DNA of 64,000 nucleotides from Alteribacillus sp041949975 (GTDB lineage Bacteria; Bacillota; Bacilli; Bacillales; Marinococcaceae), in contig NZ_JBHFQG010000017.1 of NCBI RefSeq assembly GCF_041949975.1, positions 1 through 64,000 on the forward strand. The letters are read 5' to 3'. Under the pieces are notes generated by a model. The model ran no database searches. It was not told where the DNA came from and saw nothing but the letters and a program-made list of their open reading frames with translations. Below, in pieces: positions 44,797 through 53,966 of this stretch. Both the position numbers and the translations under genes were made by a program. Each line of letters begins with the position of its first letter. Position 1 is the stretch's first letter.

Positions 44797-45056
44797 TACT
44801 TACTGCTTGGATCAGTTTCTTTTGTTTTCGATTGAAACGGAAGGCTTACTTTTTTATTTTTGCGGTCTCGATAAAGAACAAAACCAGAAATAAACCAAAT
44901 CCCTAATACCAGCATTCCTAAACCGGCAATAAACTGCAGCCATAAAAAAGGAAAGGGAGGCTGTAAAATTTGAAAGAGCATATCTCTCATTAACTTTATG
45001 CCTAAAGCTGCCATAATACCGGGAATAACTAATATTAATAAAGCAATCAGCCGCAT
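44796..45056 (-). CDS. yqzF: DUF2627 membrane protein YqzF
   Basis: The 86-aa product has two membrane helices (about 3–22 and 38–60) and a charged C-terminal tail. The opening MRLIALLILVIPGIMAALGI and the FLWLQFIAGLGMLVLGIWFI helix are typical of DUF2627/YqzF, encoded next to bkdR in Bacillus. ATG 45056 is preferred over TTG 45062 given the GGGAGAGA site. Function is unknown. Confidence 0.8.
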   Translation of the reverse strand: MRLIALLILVIPGIMAALGIKLMRDMLFQILQPPFPFLWLQFIAGLGMLVLGIWFISGFVLYRDRKNKKVSLPFQSKTKETDPSSK

Positions 45057-45179
45057 GAGCAATATCTCTCCCTGGTCAATAACTGTGTAGGCTTGGCTTT
45101 GCCAAGTTTCTTTTTTAATTGTACGCTATTTATACAATAATGTCCAAAGGTGTACAGCACAAAGGTGAGGGGGATGGGT

Positions 45180-47243
45180 GTGAAGACAGCGATTATTGTA
45201 GGCGGAGGAAAAGGAGGAACCGCTCTTTTTAAAATGCTGATGGAGAGCGGACGACTTAAAATAATAGGGTTAGCTGATGTGAATTCTTCAGCCCCTGGAA
45301 TGATAATAGCGAAGGAAGCAGGGATCTCTACTTCCGAAAGTTGGGAAAAATTATTACAGTTAAATCCGGATATGGTTATTGAGGCAACGGGAGAAGACAA
45401 AATTTTTCAGCAGATTTATTCACATTCTAAAAATCAATTTTTAGTCATTCCAGCCTTAGTGGCTAATGTTCTTTATGACTTGATACATGATAAAGAACAA
45501 TTAATTCAAACTCTACAAACACATGACAGAGTACGATCTACTATTTTACATTCGACCCATGACGGTATGATTGCTATAAATGATGAAGAAAAAATTATTT
45601 TATTTAACAGGGCTGCTTCTGAAATGACTGAAATTCCTCAAACGAAGGCAGAAGGTTCTTTGATTGGTGAAATACTGCCGGAAAGTGGGCTGAAAAGAAT
45701 TATACAAACCGGTAAAGAAGAAACAAACCGAAAGCTAACTTTTCAAAATGGCAGATCTATTATTACGACACGTCTTCCTTTATGGCATCAAAATGCTTGT
45801 ATAGGGGCATTAGCTGTTTTTAAAGATGTTACAGATATTGCGAATATGGCAGAAGAGGTTACCAACTTAAAAAGTATTCAGCAAATGTTAGAATCGATCA
45901 TCCATTCTTCAGAGGAAGCCATCTCAGTGGTAGATGAATACGGGTATGGTACCATGATTAATCCTGCCTATACACGTTTAACAGGACTTTCTGAAAAGGA
46001 AGTTATCGGTAAACCAGCTCATACTGATATATCAGAAGGAGATAGTATGCATATGCAGGTTTTGACAACAAGAAAACCTGTGCGGGGAGTAAGGATGAAA
46101 GTTGGGCCGAAGAAAAAAGACGTTATAGTTAATGTGGCCCCCATTATAGTGGACGGAAGGATGAAAGGAAGCGTTGGTGTTTTACACGACGTATCAGAAA
46201 TACGATCATTAACTGAAGAATTAAAGCGTGCTCGAAAGCTTATACGGACATTAGAAGCAAAATACAATTTCGAAGATATAATTGGTACCTCTAAAGAAAT
46301 GCAAGTACCTCTGCAGCAAGCAAAAATGAGCGCAGGAGTACCAGTAACTGTGCTGCTTCGAGGGGAATCGGGTACCGGGAAAGAATTATTTGCGCATGCT
46401 ATTCATAATGCAAGTGACCGGAAATTTAATAAATTTATAAGGGTAAATTGTGCAGCTATTTCAGAGTCATTATTAGAAAGTGAACTTTTTGGTTATGAAG
46501 AAGGGGCGTTTTCCGGAGCAAAACAAGGTGGAAAACGCGGATTGTTTGAAGAAGCAGATAAAGGAAGTATTTTCTTGGATGAAATCGGAGAAATGGCTCC
46601 TTCTACCCAGGCTAAATTATTACGTGTCCTGCAAGAAGGAGAAATTGTTAAAGTAGGTGGGACAAAATCCATAAATATCGATGTAAGAGTAATCGCTGCG
46701 ACGAATATGAATCTTGAAAAAGTTGTACATGAAAAAAATTTCCGAGAAGATTTATATTATCGATTAAACCGAATGCCAATATATGTTCCTGCCTTAAGGG
46801 AAAGAAAAAGTGATTTAAAAGAGTTATGCAGGCACCTGCTAGAGCGAATTAATGCAGATTTTGGCAGAAATGTCTCTGAAATTTCAACCGAAGCTATGGA
46901 AGTTCTATATCGGTATGACTGGCCGGGAAATGTGAGGGAACTTGAAAATATTTTAGGAAGAGCTCTTATTTCCATGCAAATTACCGAACAAACGATAAAA
47001 GTTGGACATTTGCCTTCCCTGCATCTTCAAAACGTAAAACAGCCAGCAATATCGCTTAAAAGCAGCAGCGAACAAAACACTTTACAAGAAGATCTTGATG
47101 CATTTGAAAAAAATAAAATTCTAGAAACTTTACAAAACAATCAAAATAACAAAACTCGGAGTGCTGAACAATTAGGCATCTCTGTACGGAATTTGTATTA
47201 CAAAATGAAAAAGCATAATATTGAAAATAATAGCATGCAATAA
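45180..47243 (+). CDS. bkdR: Sigma-54-dependent activator BkdR
   Basis: BkdR activates the bkd operon with sigma-L (sigma-54) in response to branched-chain amino acids. Domains in order: an N-terminal Rossmann-like segment (IIVGGGKGGTALFKML), two PAS domains (about 110–225 and 235–345), the AAA+ domain (Walker A GESGTGKE, EGAFSGAKQGG contact loop, DEIGEMAPSTQAKLLRVLQE) and a Fis-type helix-turn-helix (NKTRSAEQLGISVRNLYYKM). GTG 45180, nine bases after AAAGGTGAGG, gives 687 aa; ATG 45174 is an alternative. The contact loop reads GAFSGA instead of GAFTGA. Confidence 0.92.
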   Translation: MKTAIIVGGGKGGTALFKMLMESGRLKIIGLADVNSSAPGMIIAKEAGISTSESWEKLLQLNPDMVIEATGEDKIFQQIYSHSKNQFLVIPALVANVLYDLIHDKEQLIQTLQTHDRVRSTILHSTHDGMIAINDEEKIILFNRAASEMTEIPQTKAEGSLIGEILPESGLKRIIQTGKEETNRKLTFQNGRSIITTRLPLWHQNACIGALAVFKDVTDIANMAEEVTNLKSIQQMLESIIHSSEEAISVVDEYGYGTMINPAYTRLTGLSEKEVIGKPAHTDISEGDSMHMQVLTTRKPVRGVRMKVGPKKKDVIVNVAPIIVDGRMKGSVGVLHDVSEIRSLTEELKRARKLIRTLEAKYNFEDIIGTSKEMQVPLQQAKMSAGVPVTVLLRGESGTGKELFAHAIHNASDRKFNKFIRVNCAAISESLLESELFGYEEGAFSGAKQGGKRGLFEEADKGSIFLDEIGEMAPSTQAKLLRVLQEGEIVKVGGTKSINIDVRVIAATNMNLEKVVHEKNFREDLYYRLNRMPIYVPALRERKSDLKELCRHLLERINADFGRNVSEISTEAMEVLYRYDWPGNVRELENILGRALISMQITEQTIKVGHLPSLHLQNVKQPAISLKSSSEQNTLQEDLDAFEKNKILETLQNNQNNKTRSAEQLGISVRNLYYKMKKHNIENNSMQ

Positions 47244-47274
47244 TTTTCTTAGTATGAAAAAATTGCATGCTATT
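47229..47274 (+). promoter_or_regulatory. 13-bp perfect inverted repeat, candidate BkdR enhancer site
   Basis: AATAGCATGCAAT (47229–47241) and ATTGCATGCTATT (47262–47274) are exact reverse complements, 20 bp apart. The left arm covers the bkdR stop codon. No T-run follows, so a terminator is less likely. The centre lies about 75 bp upstream of the -24 element, the usual place for enhancer-binding proteins. Binding by BkdR is inference. Confidence 0.55.
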
Positions 47275-47322
47275 TGAAGGACCCCTCTTTACAAATAAAG
47301 CGGTTTCAAAATATATAAGTCA

Positions 47323-47340
47323 TTGGCATGCTAATTGCAT
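47323..47340 (+). promoter_or_regulatory. Sigma-54 (-24/-12) promoter of the bkd operon
   Basis: TTGGCATGCTAATTGCAT has GG at 47325–47326 and GC at 47337–47338, exactly the invariant spacing of sigma-54 promoters. The start would be near 47350, 27 bases before the ptb start codon. Confidence 0.9.
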
Positions 47341-47376
47341 TTATACATAGTAGAGCAGCAGAAGGAGAAAAAAGAA

Positions 47377-48278
47377 ATGAACTTAAATGATGTACTAAAA
47401 AAAGCTTCTATTTATGGAGAAAAAAAGATCGCTGTAGCAGCTGCAGACGATGAAAGAGTCATAGACGTAGTTTTAGCTGCCGTAGACCAGAATCTTGGTA
47501 TGTTCAGGTTATATGGAAATGAAGAAAAAATCAGATCCATTTTTAAAAAAAAGATGGTAATGAACCAGAAAAAATAAAAGTAATTCCTACAAGAAATGAA
47601 ACGGAATCAGCTTTTCTTGCAGTAGCTTCTGTAAATAAGGGAAGAGCGGATATTCTCATGAAAGGTATGGTGCCGATCAATATATTATTAAAAGCTGTAC
47701 TCAACCGGGAAAATGGTCTGCGGACAGGAAGTGTCCTTTCTCATGTAGCTGTTTTTGAAGTGCCAAATTTTAACCGTTTATTATTTTTAAGTGACTCTGC
47801 AATGAACATTGCACCTGATTTATCTAAAAAGATGGAGATAGTTAAAAATTCAGTAATTACAGCAAGGTCGATGGGAATTCATTATCCAAAAGTAGCTGCA
47901 TTAACAGCAGTAGAGGTAGTAAATCCGGACATACAGGCGACGCTTGATGCTGCGGCGCTAACGCAGATGAATAGAAGAGGCCAGATTGAGAATTGTTATA
48001 TAGACGGACCCTTAGCTCTTGATAATGCTATCTCTATTGATGCAGCTGAGTATAGAGGAGTACAGAGCAAAGTAGCTGGACACGCGGATATAATGCTTGT
48101 TCCGATTGTAGAAATTGGAAATGTTCTGTATAAATCTCTTGTTTATTTTTCAAATGCTAAAGTTCGGGAATAATTGCCGGGGCTAAAGCACCAATAGTGT
48201 TAACATCAAGAGCAGACTCTTACAGAAAGCAAACTTCACTCTATTGCAATGGCATGTCATGTTATTGAACATGGGTAA
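47377..48278 (+). pseudogene. ptb: Phosphate butyryltransferase, multiply frameshifted
   Basis: Ptb converts branched-chain or butyryl-CoA to the acyl phosphate. ATG 47377 (AAGGAG upstream) opens MNLNDVLKKASIYGEKKIAV…, but the frame ends at 47575. The continuation (GNEPEKIKVIPTRNETES, GRADILMKGMVPINILLKAV, LTAVEVVNPDIQATLDAAAL) is in another frame: the break is at an A8 run near 47545. Further breaks lie near 48166 (before GIIAGAKAPIVLTSRADS) and near 48225 (before ESKLHSIAMACHVIEHG, stop 48276–48278). At least three shifts make this a pseudogene unless they are assembly errors. Confidence 0.85.
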
Positions 48279-48308
48279 ACATATTAGACAAACAGGGGGC
48301 GCTGGAAA

Positions 48309-49409
48309 ATGAGATTGTTTATGACGATGGAAAAGCATGATTACGAACAAGTGGTTGTATGTCAAGATAATGCATCGGGCTTAAAAGCAATTATAGCTAT
48401 TCATGATACTACGCTTGGACCTGCACTTGGAGGTACAAGAATGTGGATGTATGACTCCGAAGAAGCAGCTTTTGAAGATGCTTTACGGCTTGCTAAAGGG
48501 ATGACTTATAAAAATGCAGCAGCTGGTTTAAATCTTGGCGGAGGCAAAACGGTAATTATTGGAGACCCCCGTAAAGATAAAAATGAAGAAATGTTCCGTG
48601 CTTTTGGCCGGTACATTCAAGGACTGAATGGACGTTATATAACAGCAGAAGATGTCGGAACAACAGTGGAGGATATGGACATCATTCATGATGAAACAGA
48701 TTTTGTCACTGGCATCTCTCCAGCTTTTGGATCTAGTGGTAATCCCTCCCCAGTTACAGCGTATGGTGTTTATGTCGGAATGAAGGCTGCAGCCAAAGAG
48801 GCATTTGGTTCTGATGAGTTGGCAGGTAAAACAATTGCAGTTCAAGGTGTAGGAAATGTTTCTTATCATTTATGTAAACATTTATATGAAGAAGGAGCGA
48901 CCTTAATCGTTACAGACATTCATAAAGAATCAATAGATCGGGCTGTTAATGATTTTAATGCAAAAGCAGTAGAGCCAGATAATATTTTTGATGTAGAATG
49001 TGACATTTTCAGTCCCTGTGCTTTAGGTGCTGTTATTAATGATGATACAATAAACAGATTAAAAGCAAAAGTAGTTGCTGGAGCGGCCAATAATCAATTG
49101 AAAGGAAATGAACACGGAGAAATGCTTCATGAAAAAGGGATCGTTTATACCCCCGATTACGTTATTAATGCAGGAGGAGTTATAAACGTAGCTGATGAAC
49201 TGTACGGGTACAATAGAGATCGAGCAATGAAAAAAGTAGAAGGGGTTTATGAAAATATAGAACAAGTGATTGACATTTCCAAAAGAGACCGTATTCCAAC
49301 TTACTTAGCAGCTGACAGACTGGCTGAAGAAAGAATTGAAAAAATGAAAAACTCCCGAAAGCAATTTTTAAGAAATGGTTACCACATTCTCAGCAGGCGA
49401 TCTCAGTAA
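48309..49409 (+). CDS. bcd: Leucine (branched-chain amino acid) dehydrogenase
   Basis: Bcd oxidatively deaminates Leu, Val and Ile to 2-oxo acids with NAD, the first step of the operon's pathway. The 366-aa protein shows IHDTTLGPALGGTRMW, the catalytic lysine region GLNLGGGKTVIIGDP, a catalytic Asp in TAEDVGT, and the Rossmann motif VQGVGNVSYHLC. ATG 48309 follows AGGGGGC and the N terminus aligns with B. subtilis Bcd (start …MEK-DYEQ). The gene is intact despite decayed neighbours on both sides. Confidence 0.95.
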   Translation: MRLFMTMEKHDYEQVVVCQDNASGLKAIIAIHDTTLGPALGGTRMWMYDSEEAAFEDALRLAKGMTYKNAAAGLNLGGGKTVIIGDPRKDKNEEMFRAFGRYIQGLNGRYITAEDVGTTVEDMDIIHDETDFVTGISPAFGSSGNPSPVTAYGVYVGMKAAAKEAFGSDELAGKTIAVQGVGNVSYHLCKHLYEEGATLIVTDIHKESIDRAVNDFNAKAVEPDNIFDVECDIFSPCALGAVINDDTINRLKAKVVAGAANNQLKGNEHGEMLHEKGIVYTPDYVINAGGVINVADELYGYNRDRAMKKVEGVYENIEQVIDISKRDRIPTYLAADRLAEERIEKMKNSRKQFLRNGYHILSRRSQ

Positions 49410-49430
49410 CTGCAGGAAGGAGGAACCAAG

Positions 49431-50495
49431 TTGAGCAGAATCCTTACCATTAATTCAGGTTCAACTTCCACTAAAGTTAGTGTATTTGAGAATGAAAGAC
49501 AATTAATGGACAATACAATCAGGGACCTTAAATTATCTTCCCGGCAGCAAACCAAAGACCGAGAGGTTTTGGAAGCTAGAAAAAACGAAATATTAAGCGC
49601 TCTTGATAAAGAAGAGATAAATTTTAATAAATTTGATGCGGTGGTTGCAAGAGGAGGATTGTTAAAACCAATAGAGAGCGGTACGTATATAGTAAATGAA
49701 ACAATGCTGAGAGATTTAAAAAATCATGTGCACGGAAAGCACGCATCAAACTATGGTGCCCCTATTGCAGAGAGTATCGCAAGACAGCTTAATATACCTG
49801 CCTTTATTGTCGACCCGGTTGTAGTAGATGAAATGTCTGAAAAAGCAAAAGTCAGCGGTCATCAGCATTTTGAGCGCCGCAGTATTTTTCACGCCTTAAA
49901 TCAGAAAGCGGTAGCCAGACAGGCTGCTTTAAAAGCAGGCATTGCTTATGAAGAAGGAACGTTTATTGTAGCTCATATGGGTGGTGGAATTACTGTAGGA
50001 GCCCACTATAAGGGAAAAGTAGTTGATGTTAATAATGGTTTAAATGGTGACGGTCCTTTTGCTCCTGAACGTTCAGGGACATTACCAGTTGCAGATATCA
50101 TTGAAAGTTGTTTTTCGGGAATGTACAGTGAAGAAGGAAATCATGCAGTTCACTTCTGGAAAAGGCGGTCTGGTAAGTTATTTTGGTACGAATGATTTCA
50201 TGGAAATAGACAATAAAAGATTAAAAGGTGATAAAAAAGCGAAGTTAGTATCAGAAGCCATGGTTTATCAAATTGTAAAAGAAATCGGATCCCTTTCTGC
50301 TGGAATGAAGGGGCAGGTAAATGCTATTGTTCTAACAGGAGGAATCGCTTATAATAATTGGGTTTGCCAAGAGATAATAAATCATGTCAGCTGGCAGAAG
50401 TATATCGATATCCTGGAGAACATGAACACTTTGCCTTAGCTCAAGGGGCTTTAAGAGTGTTAAGAAGAGAAGAACTGCCAAAAAATTATGGGTAG
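49431..50495 (+). pseudogene. buk: Butyrate kinase, frameshifted
   Basis: Buk makes ATP from the acyl phosphate that Ptb would deliver. The start (TTG 49431 behind GGAAGGAGG) and the first 235 codons are normal: ILTINSGSTSTKVSVFENE, VVARGGLLKPI, HMGGGITVGAHY, VDVNNGLNGDGPFAPERSG. Near 50139 an extra G (GAAGAAGGAAATC) shifts out of MQFTSGKGGLVSYFGTND. A second break near 50395 separates INHVSW from EVYRYPGEHEHFALAQGALR, which ends at TAG 50493–50495. Two lesions argue against a single sequencing slip. Confidence 0.85.
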
Positions 50496-50517
50496 ATCAT
50501 AAAAGGAGGCGACAATC

Positions 50518-51939
50518 ATGGCTGAAGAATATGACCTGGTCATACTAGGAGCTGGTACCGGTGGATACGTTGCAGCAATAAAAGCTGCTCAAAGTGGGCT
50601 TAAAACAGCAGTTGTAGAAAAAGAGAAAGTAGGAGGAACTTGTTTACATAAAGGCTGTATACCGAGTAAAGCATTGCTTCGGAGTGCAGAAGTTCATGCA
50701 ACGATTAAAGATAGTCATCAATACGGTATATCCGTTAGTGAGATAGATTTACAATTTGAAAAAGTACAGCAAAGAAAAGACGATATTGTAAACAAGCTTT
50801 ATAAGGGTGTACAGACCCTAATGAAAAAAGGAAAAATAGATATATTTGAAGGGCACGGGCGTATTCTTGGCCCCTCTATATTTTCTCCTAGCCCGGGAAC
50901 AATTTCAGTTGAAATGAAAGATGGATCAGAAAACATCATGCTGATTCCTAAAAATGTCATTATCGCTACAGGATCACGTCCGCGATTGCTTCCGGGAATA
51001 GAGGTGGACGGTGAAAAAATATTAACATCCGATGAAGCTTTACATCTAAAAGAGCTTCCTTCTTCAGTCATTATTGCAGGGGGCGGGGTAATAGGCATTG
51101 AATGGGCATCTATGTTAGCAGATTTTGATGTGAATGTTACGGTTCTAGAATACTCAGACAGAATCCTTTCCGGAGAAGATGCAGATATTTCTAATGAAAT
51201 GTCCCGGAGGCTTTCAGAACGCGGAGTAAAGATCGTTACAAATGCAAATATATTGCCGCAGAAAACAAAGAAAAATGAAAATATATCGGTTACTGCTGAA
51301 ATAAATGGAACGGAAACAACCTTCACGGCAGAAACATTGTTGATGTCCGTAGGAAGAAAAGCAAATGTAGAAGATATCGGATTAGAAAATACGGATATTA
51401 AAATAGAAGATGGTTATATTGCCGTTAACGAATTTTACCAAACAAAAGAATCTCATATATATGCTATTGGAGATGTTATTGGAGGCTTGCAGCTTGCACA
51501 TGTTGCTTCAAGAGAAGGCTTAATTGCTGTCGAGCATTTAATGTCGCAGCAGCCTATGCCGCTTGATATCACCAGCGTTCCCAGATGTACGTACAGCAGG
51601 CCGGAAGCAGCAAGTATTGGTTTGACAGCACAACAAGCAAAACAAAAAGGGTATGATATCAAAACGGGCAAATTTTCCTTTCAAGCTATTGGAAAAGCTC
51701 TTGTTTACGGATATGCTGATGGATTTGTAAAGTTTGTAGTCAACAAAGAAAACGATGACCTGCTTGGAGTTCATATGATCGGACCGCATGTCACAGATTT
51801 AATATCTGAAGCGGCGCTTGCAAAACTAGTTGATGCTTCAAACTTTGAAATTAGTGAAACGATTCATCCCCACCCATCGTTATCTGAGATTTTAGGAGAA
51901 GGGGCACTTGGAGTAGAAGGAAAAGCAATTCACTCTTAA
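50518..51939 (+). CDS. lpdV: Dihydrolipoyl dehydrogenase (branched-chain complex E3)
   Basis: E3 reoxidises the dihydrolipoyl group of BkdB and passes electrons to NAD. The 473-aa flavoprotein has the FAD motif LGAGTGGYVAAIKAAQ, the redox disulfide GGTCLHKGCIPSKALL, the NAD motif VIIAGGGVIGIEWASML, AIGDVIGG and the C-terminal HPHPSLSEILGE catalytic His–Glu. ATG 50518 follows AAAAGGAGG. Confidence 0.95.
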   Translation: MAEEYDLVILGAGTGGYVAAIKAAQSGLKTAVVEKEKVGGTCLHKGCIPSKALLRSAEVHATIKDSHQYGISVSEIDLQFEKVQQRKDDIVNKLYKGVQTLMKKGKIDIFEGHGRILGPSIFSPSPGTISVEMKDGSENIMLIPKNVIIATGSRPRLLPGIEVDGEKILTSDEALHLKELPSSVIIAGGGVIGIEWASMLADFDVNVTVLEYSDRILSGEDADISNEMSRRLSERGVKIVTNANILPQKTKKNENISVTAEINGTETTFTAETLLMSVGRKANVEDIGLENTDIKIEDGYIAVNEFYQTKESHIYAIGDVIGGLQLAHVASREGLIAVEHLMSQQPMPLDITSVPRCTYSRPEAASIGLTAQQAKQKGYDIKTGKFSFQAIGKALVYGYADGFVKFVVNKENDDLLGVHMIGPHVTDLISEAALAKLVDASNFEISETIHPHPSLSEILGEGALGVEGKAIHS

Positions 51940-51961
51940 TTCTATTGAAGGAGGTAATACT

Positions 51962-52969
51962 ATGACCTCAACAAAACACGAACATCTTGGGTTATCCAAT
52001 GAGCAAGTTTTATCAATGTATAAAACAATGCTTTTAGCAAGAAAGATTGATGAAAGAATGTGGCTGTTAAATAGAGCCGGGAAAATACCTTTTGTTATTT
52101 CCTGTCAAGGACAAGAAGCAGCTCAAGTAGGAGCAGCTATGGCTTTAAATAAGGAAGAGGATTATATACTGCCTTATTATCGTGATATGGGTCTTGTACT
52201 AAGCTTTGGCATGACAACAAAAGACTTAATGATGTCAGGTTTTGCTAAAGCAGATGATCCTAATTCAGGCGGCCGCCAAATGCCGGGTCATTTCGGGCAG
52301 AAAAAAAATCGTATTGTAACAGGATCTTCTCCTGTAACCACCCAGGTCCCGCATGCAGTGGGTATTGCGCTTGCAGGGAAAATGGAAAAAAAGAATTTTG
52401 TAACCTTAACTACATTCGGAGAGGGATCATCCAACCAGGGTGATTTTCATGAAGGAGCTAATTTTGCAGGTGTTCATAAGCTGCCTGTTATCTTTATGTG
52501 TGAAAACAACAAGTATGCTATATCAGTTCCTATTGAGAAACAGCTTGCCTGTGAAAAGGTATCTGATAGAGCAATAGGCTATGGAATGCCTGGAATTACT
52601 GTAGACGGAAATGATCCGCTGGCTGTATATGAAGCTGTTAAAGAAGCAGCAGACCGTGCTAGAAATGGAGGCGGCCCATCCTTGATTGAAACCGTATCAT
52701 ATAGGCTGACTCCCCATTCAAGTGACGATGATGACAGATCTTATCGTACAAAAGAAGAAGTTGAAGATGCCAAAAAGGTGGACTCTATTCATACATTTGC
52801 AAAATATCTAAAAGAAACAAATGTACTAACAGATCATGAAGAAGAGAAAATGCTGGAAGATATAAGAAAAACAATAGACAAAGCAACAGAAGCAGCAGAA
52901 GAAGCTCCATATGCAGATCCAGAATCCACCCTGCTGCATGTATATGCTGAAAAGGACGGTGAGGTGTAA
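51962..52969 (+). CDS. bkdAA: 2-Oxoisovalerate dehydrogenase E1 alpha
   Basis: This 335-aa subunit binds thiamine diphosphate and decarboxylates branched-chain 2-oxo acids. The ThDP/Mg motif is GEGSSNQGDFHEGANFAG…ENNKYAISVP, and the phosphorylation-loop-like YRLTPHSSDDDDRSYR follows. ATG 51962 lies behind GAAGGAGG. Its stop shares one base with the bkdAB start, as expected for subunits made in equal amount. Confidence 0.95.
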   Translation: MTSTKHEHLGLSNEQVLSMYKTMLLARKIDERMWLLNRAGKIPFVISCQGQEAAQVGAAMALNKEEDYILPYYRDMGLVLSFGMTTKDLMMSGFAKADDPNSGGRQMPGHFGQKKNRIVTGSSPVTTQVPHAVGIALAGKMEKKNFVTLTTFGEGSSNQGDFHEGANFAGVHKLPVIFMCENNKYAISVPIEKQLACEKVSDRAIGYGMPGITVDGNDPLAVYEAVKEAADRARNGGGPSLIETVSYRLTPHSSDDDDRSYRTKEEVEDAKKVDSIHTFAKYLKETNVLTDHEEEKMLEDIRKTIDKATEAAEEAPYADPESTLLHVYAEKDGEV

Positions 52970-53952
52970 TGGCTGTCTTAACTTATATTCAAGCTGTGAC
53001 AGCGGCTCTGCGCGAAGAAATGGGAAGAGACGAAAAAGTTTTTGTATTAGGGGAAGATGTTGGAGCAAGAGGCGGGGTGTTTCGGGCTACAGACGGCCTT
53101 TATCAGGAATTTGGAGGCGAACGAGTTCTCGATACTCCTTTAGCTGAGTCTGCTATCGCCGGGGTCGGAATTGGAGCTGCACTGTACGGGATGAGACCTG
53201 TTGCAGAAATGCAATTTGCAGACTTTATAATGCCTGCGGTGAATCAAATAGTCTCCGAAGCAGCCAAAATAAGATATCGCTCAAACAACGATTGGAATTG
53301 TCCCATAACGATTCGAGCACCATATGGCGGCGGGGTTCATGGGGCACTGTATCATTCTCAATCAGTGGAAGCTCTTTTTGCCAGTGTGCCCGGACTGAAA
53401 ATTGTTATGCCGTCTACTCCATATGACGTGAAAGGTCTATTAAAAGCTGCAATTCGTGCTAACGATCCGGTTTTATTTTTTGAGCATAAAAGGGCCTATC
53501 GTTTAATAAAAGGAGAAGTACCTGATGAAGATTACACCCTGCCTATTGGAAAAGCAGATATTAAAAAAGAAGGTTCAGATGTTACGGTGATTAGTTATGG
53601 ATTGTGCCTTCATTTTGCTTTACAGGCAGCAGAAAAGCTGGAAGAGGACGGAATATCAACAGAGATTCTTGATTTAAGAACAATATATCCTCTAGACAAA
53701 GAGGCAATTATTCAAGCTGTTGCAAAAACGGGGAAAGTACTTCTTATAACAGAAGATAATAAAGAAGGCAGTATTATGAGCGAAGTATCAGCTTTTATTG
53801 CAGAAAACTGCTTATTTGATTTAGATGCTCCTATTCAGCGGCTGGCAGGGCCGGATGTGCCTGCAATGCCTTATGCTCCTACAATGGAGAAATACTTTAT
53901 GTTAAATCCAGAAAAAGTGGAAAAAGCAATACGTGATTTAGCAGAATTTTAG
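52969..53952 (+). CDS. bkdAB: 2-Oxoisovalerate dehydrogenase E1 beta
   Basis: The 327-aa E1 beta subunit has GEDVGARGGVFRATDGL, LAESAIAGVGIGAALYGMRP, PYGGGVHGALYHSQSVEA and the C-terminal transketolase domain with DLRTIYPLD and LLITEDNKEGS. It forms the alpha2beta2 heterotetramer with BkdAA. It overlaps bkdAA by one base and ends 14 bp before bkdB. Confidence 0.95.
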   Translation: MAVLTYIQAVTAALREEMGRDEKVFVLGEDVGARGGVFRATDGLYQEFGGERVLDTPLAESAIAGVGIGAALYGMRPVAEMQFADFIMPAVNQIVSEAAKIRYRSNNDWNCPITIRAPYGGGVHGALYHSQSVEALFASVPGLKIVMPSTPYDVKGLLKAAIRANDPVLFFEHKRAYRLIKGEVPDEDYTLPIGKADIKKEGSDVTVISYGLCLHFALQAAEKLEEDGISTEILDLRTIYPLDKEAIIQAVAKTGKVLLITEDNKEGSIMSEVSAFIAENCLFDLDAPIQRLAGPDVPAMPYAPTMEKYFMLNPEKVEKAIRDLAEF

Positions 53953-53966
53953 AAAGGAGGGGTCAA

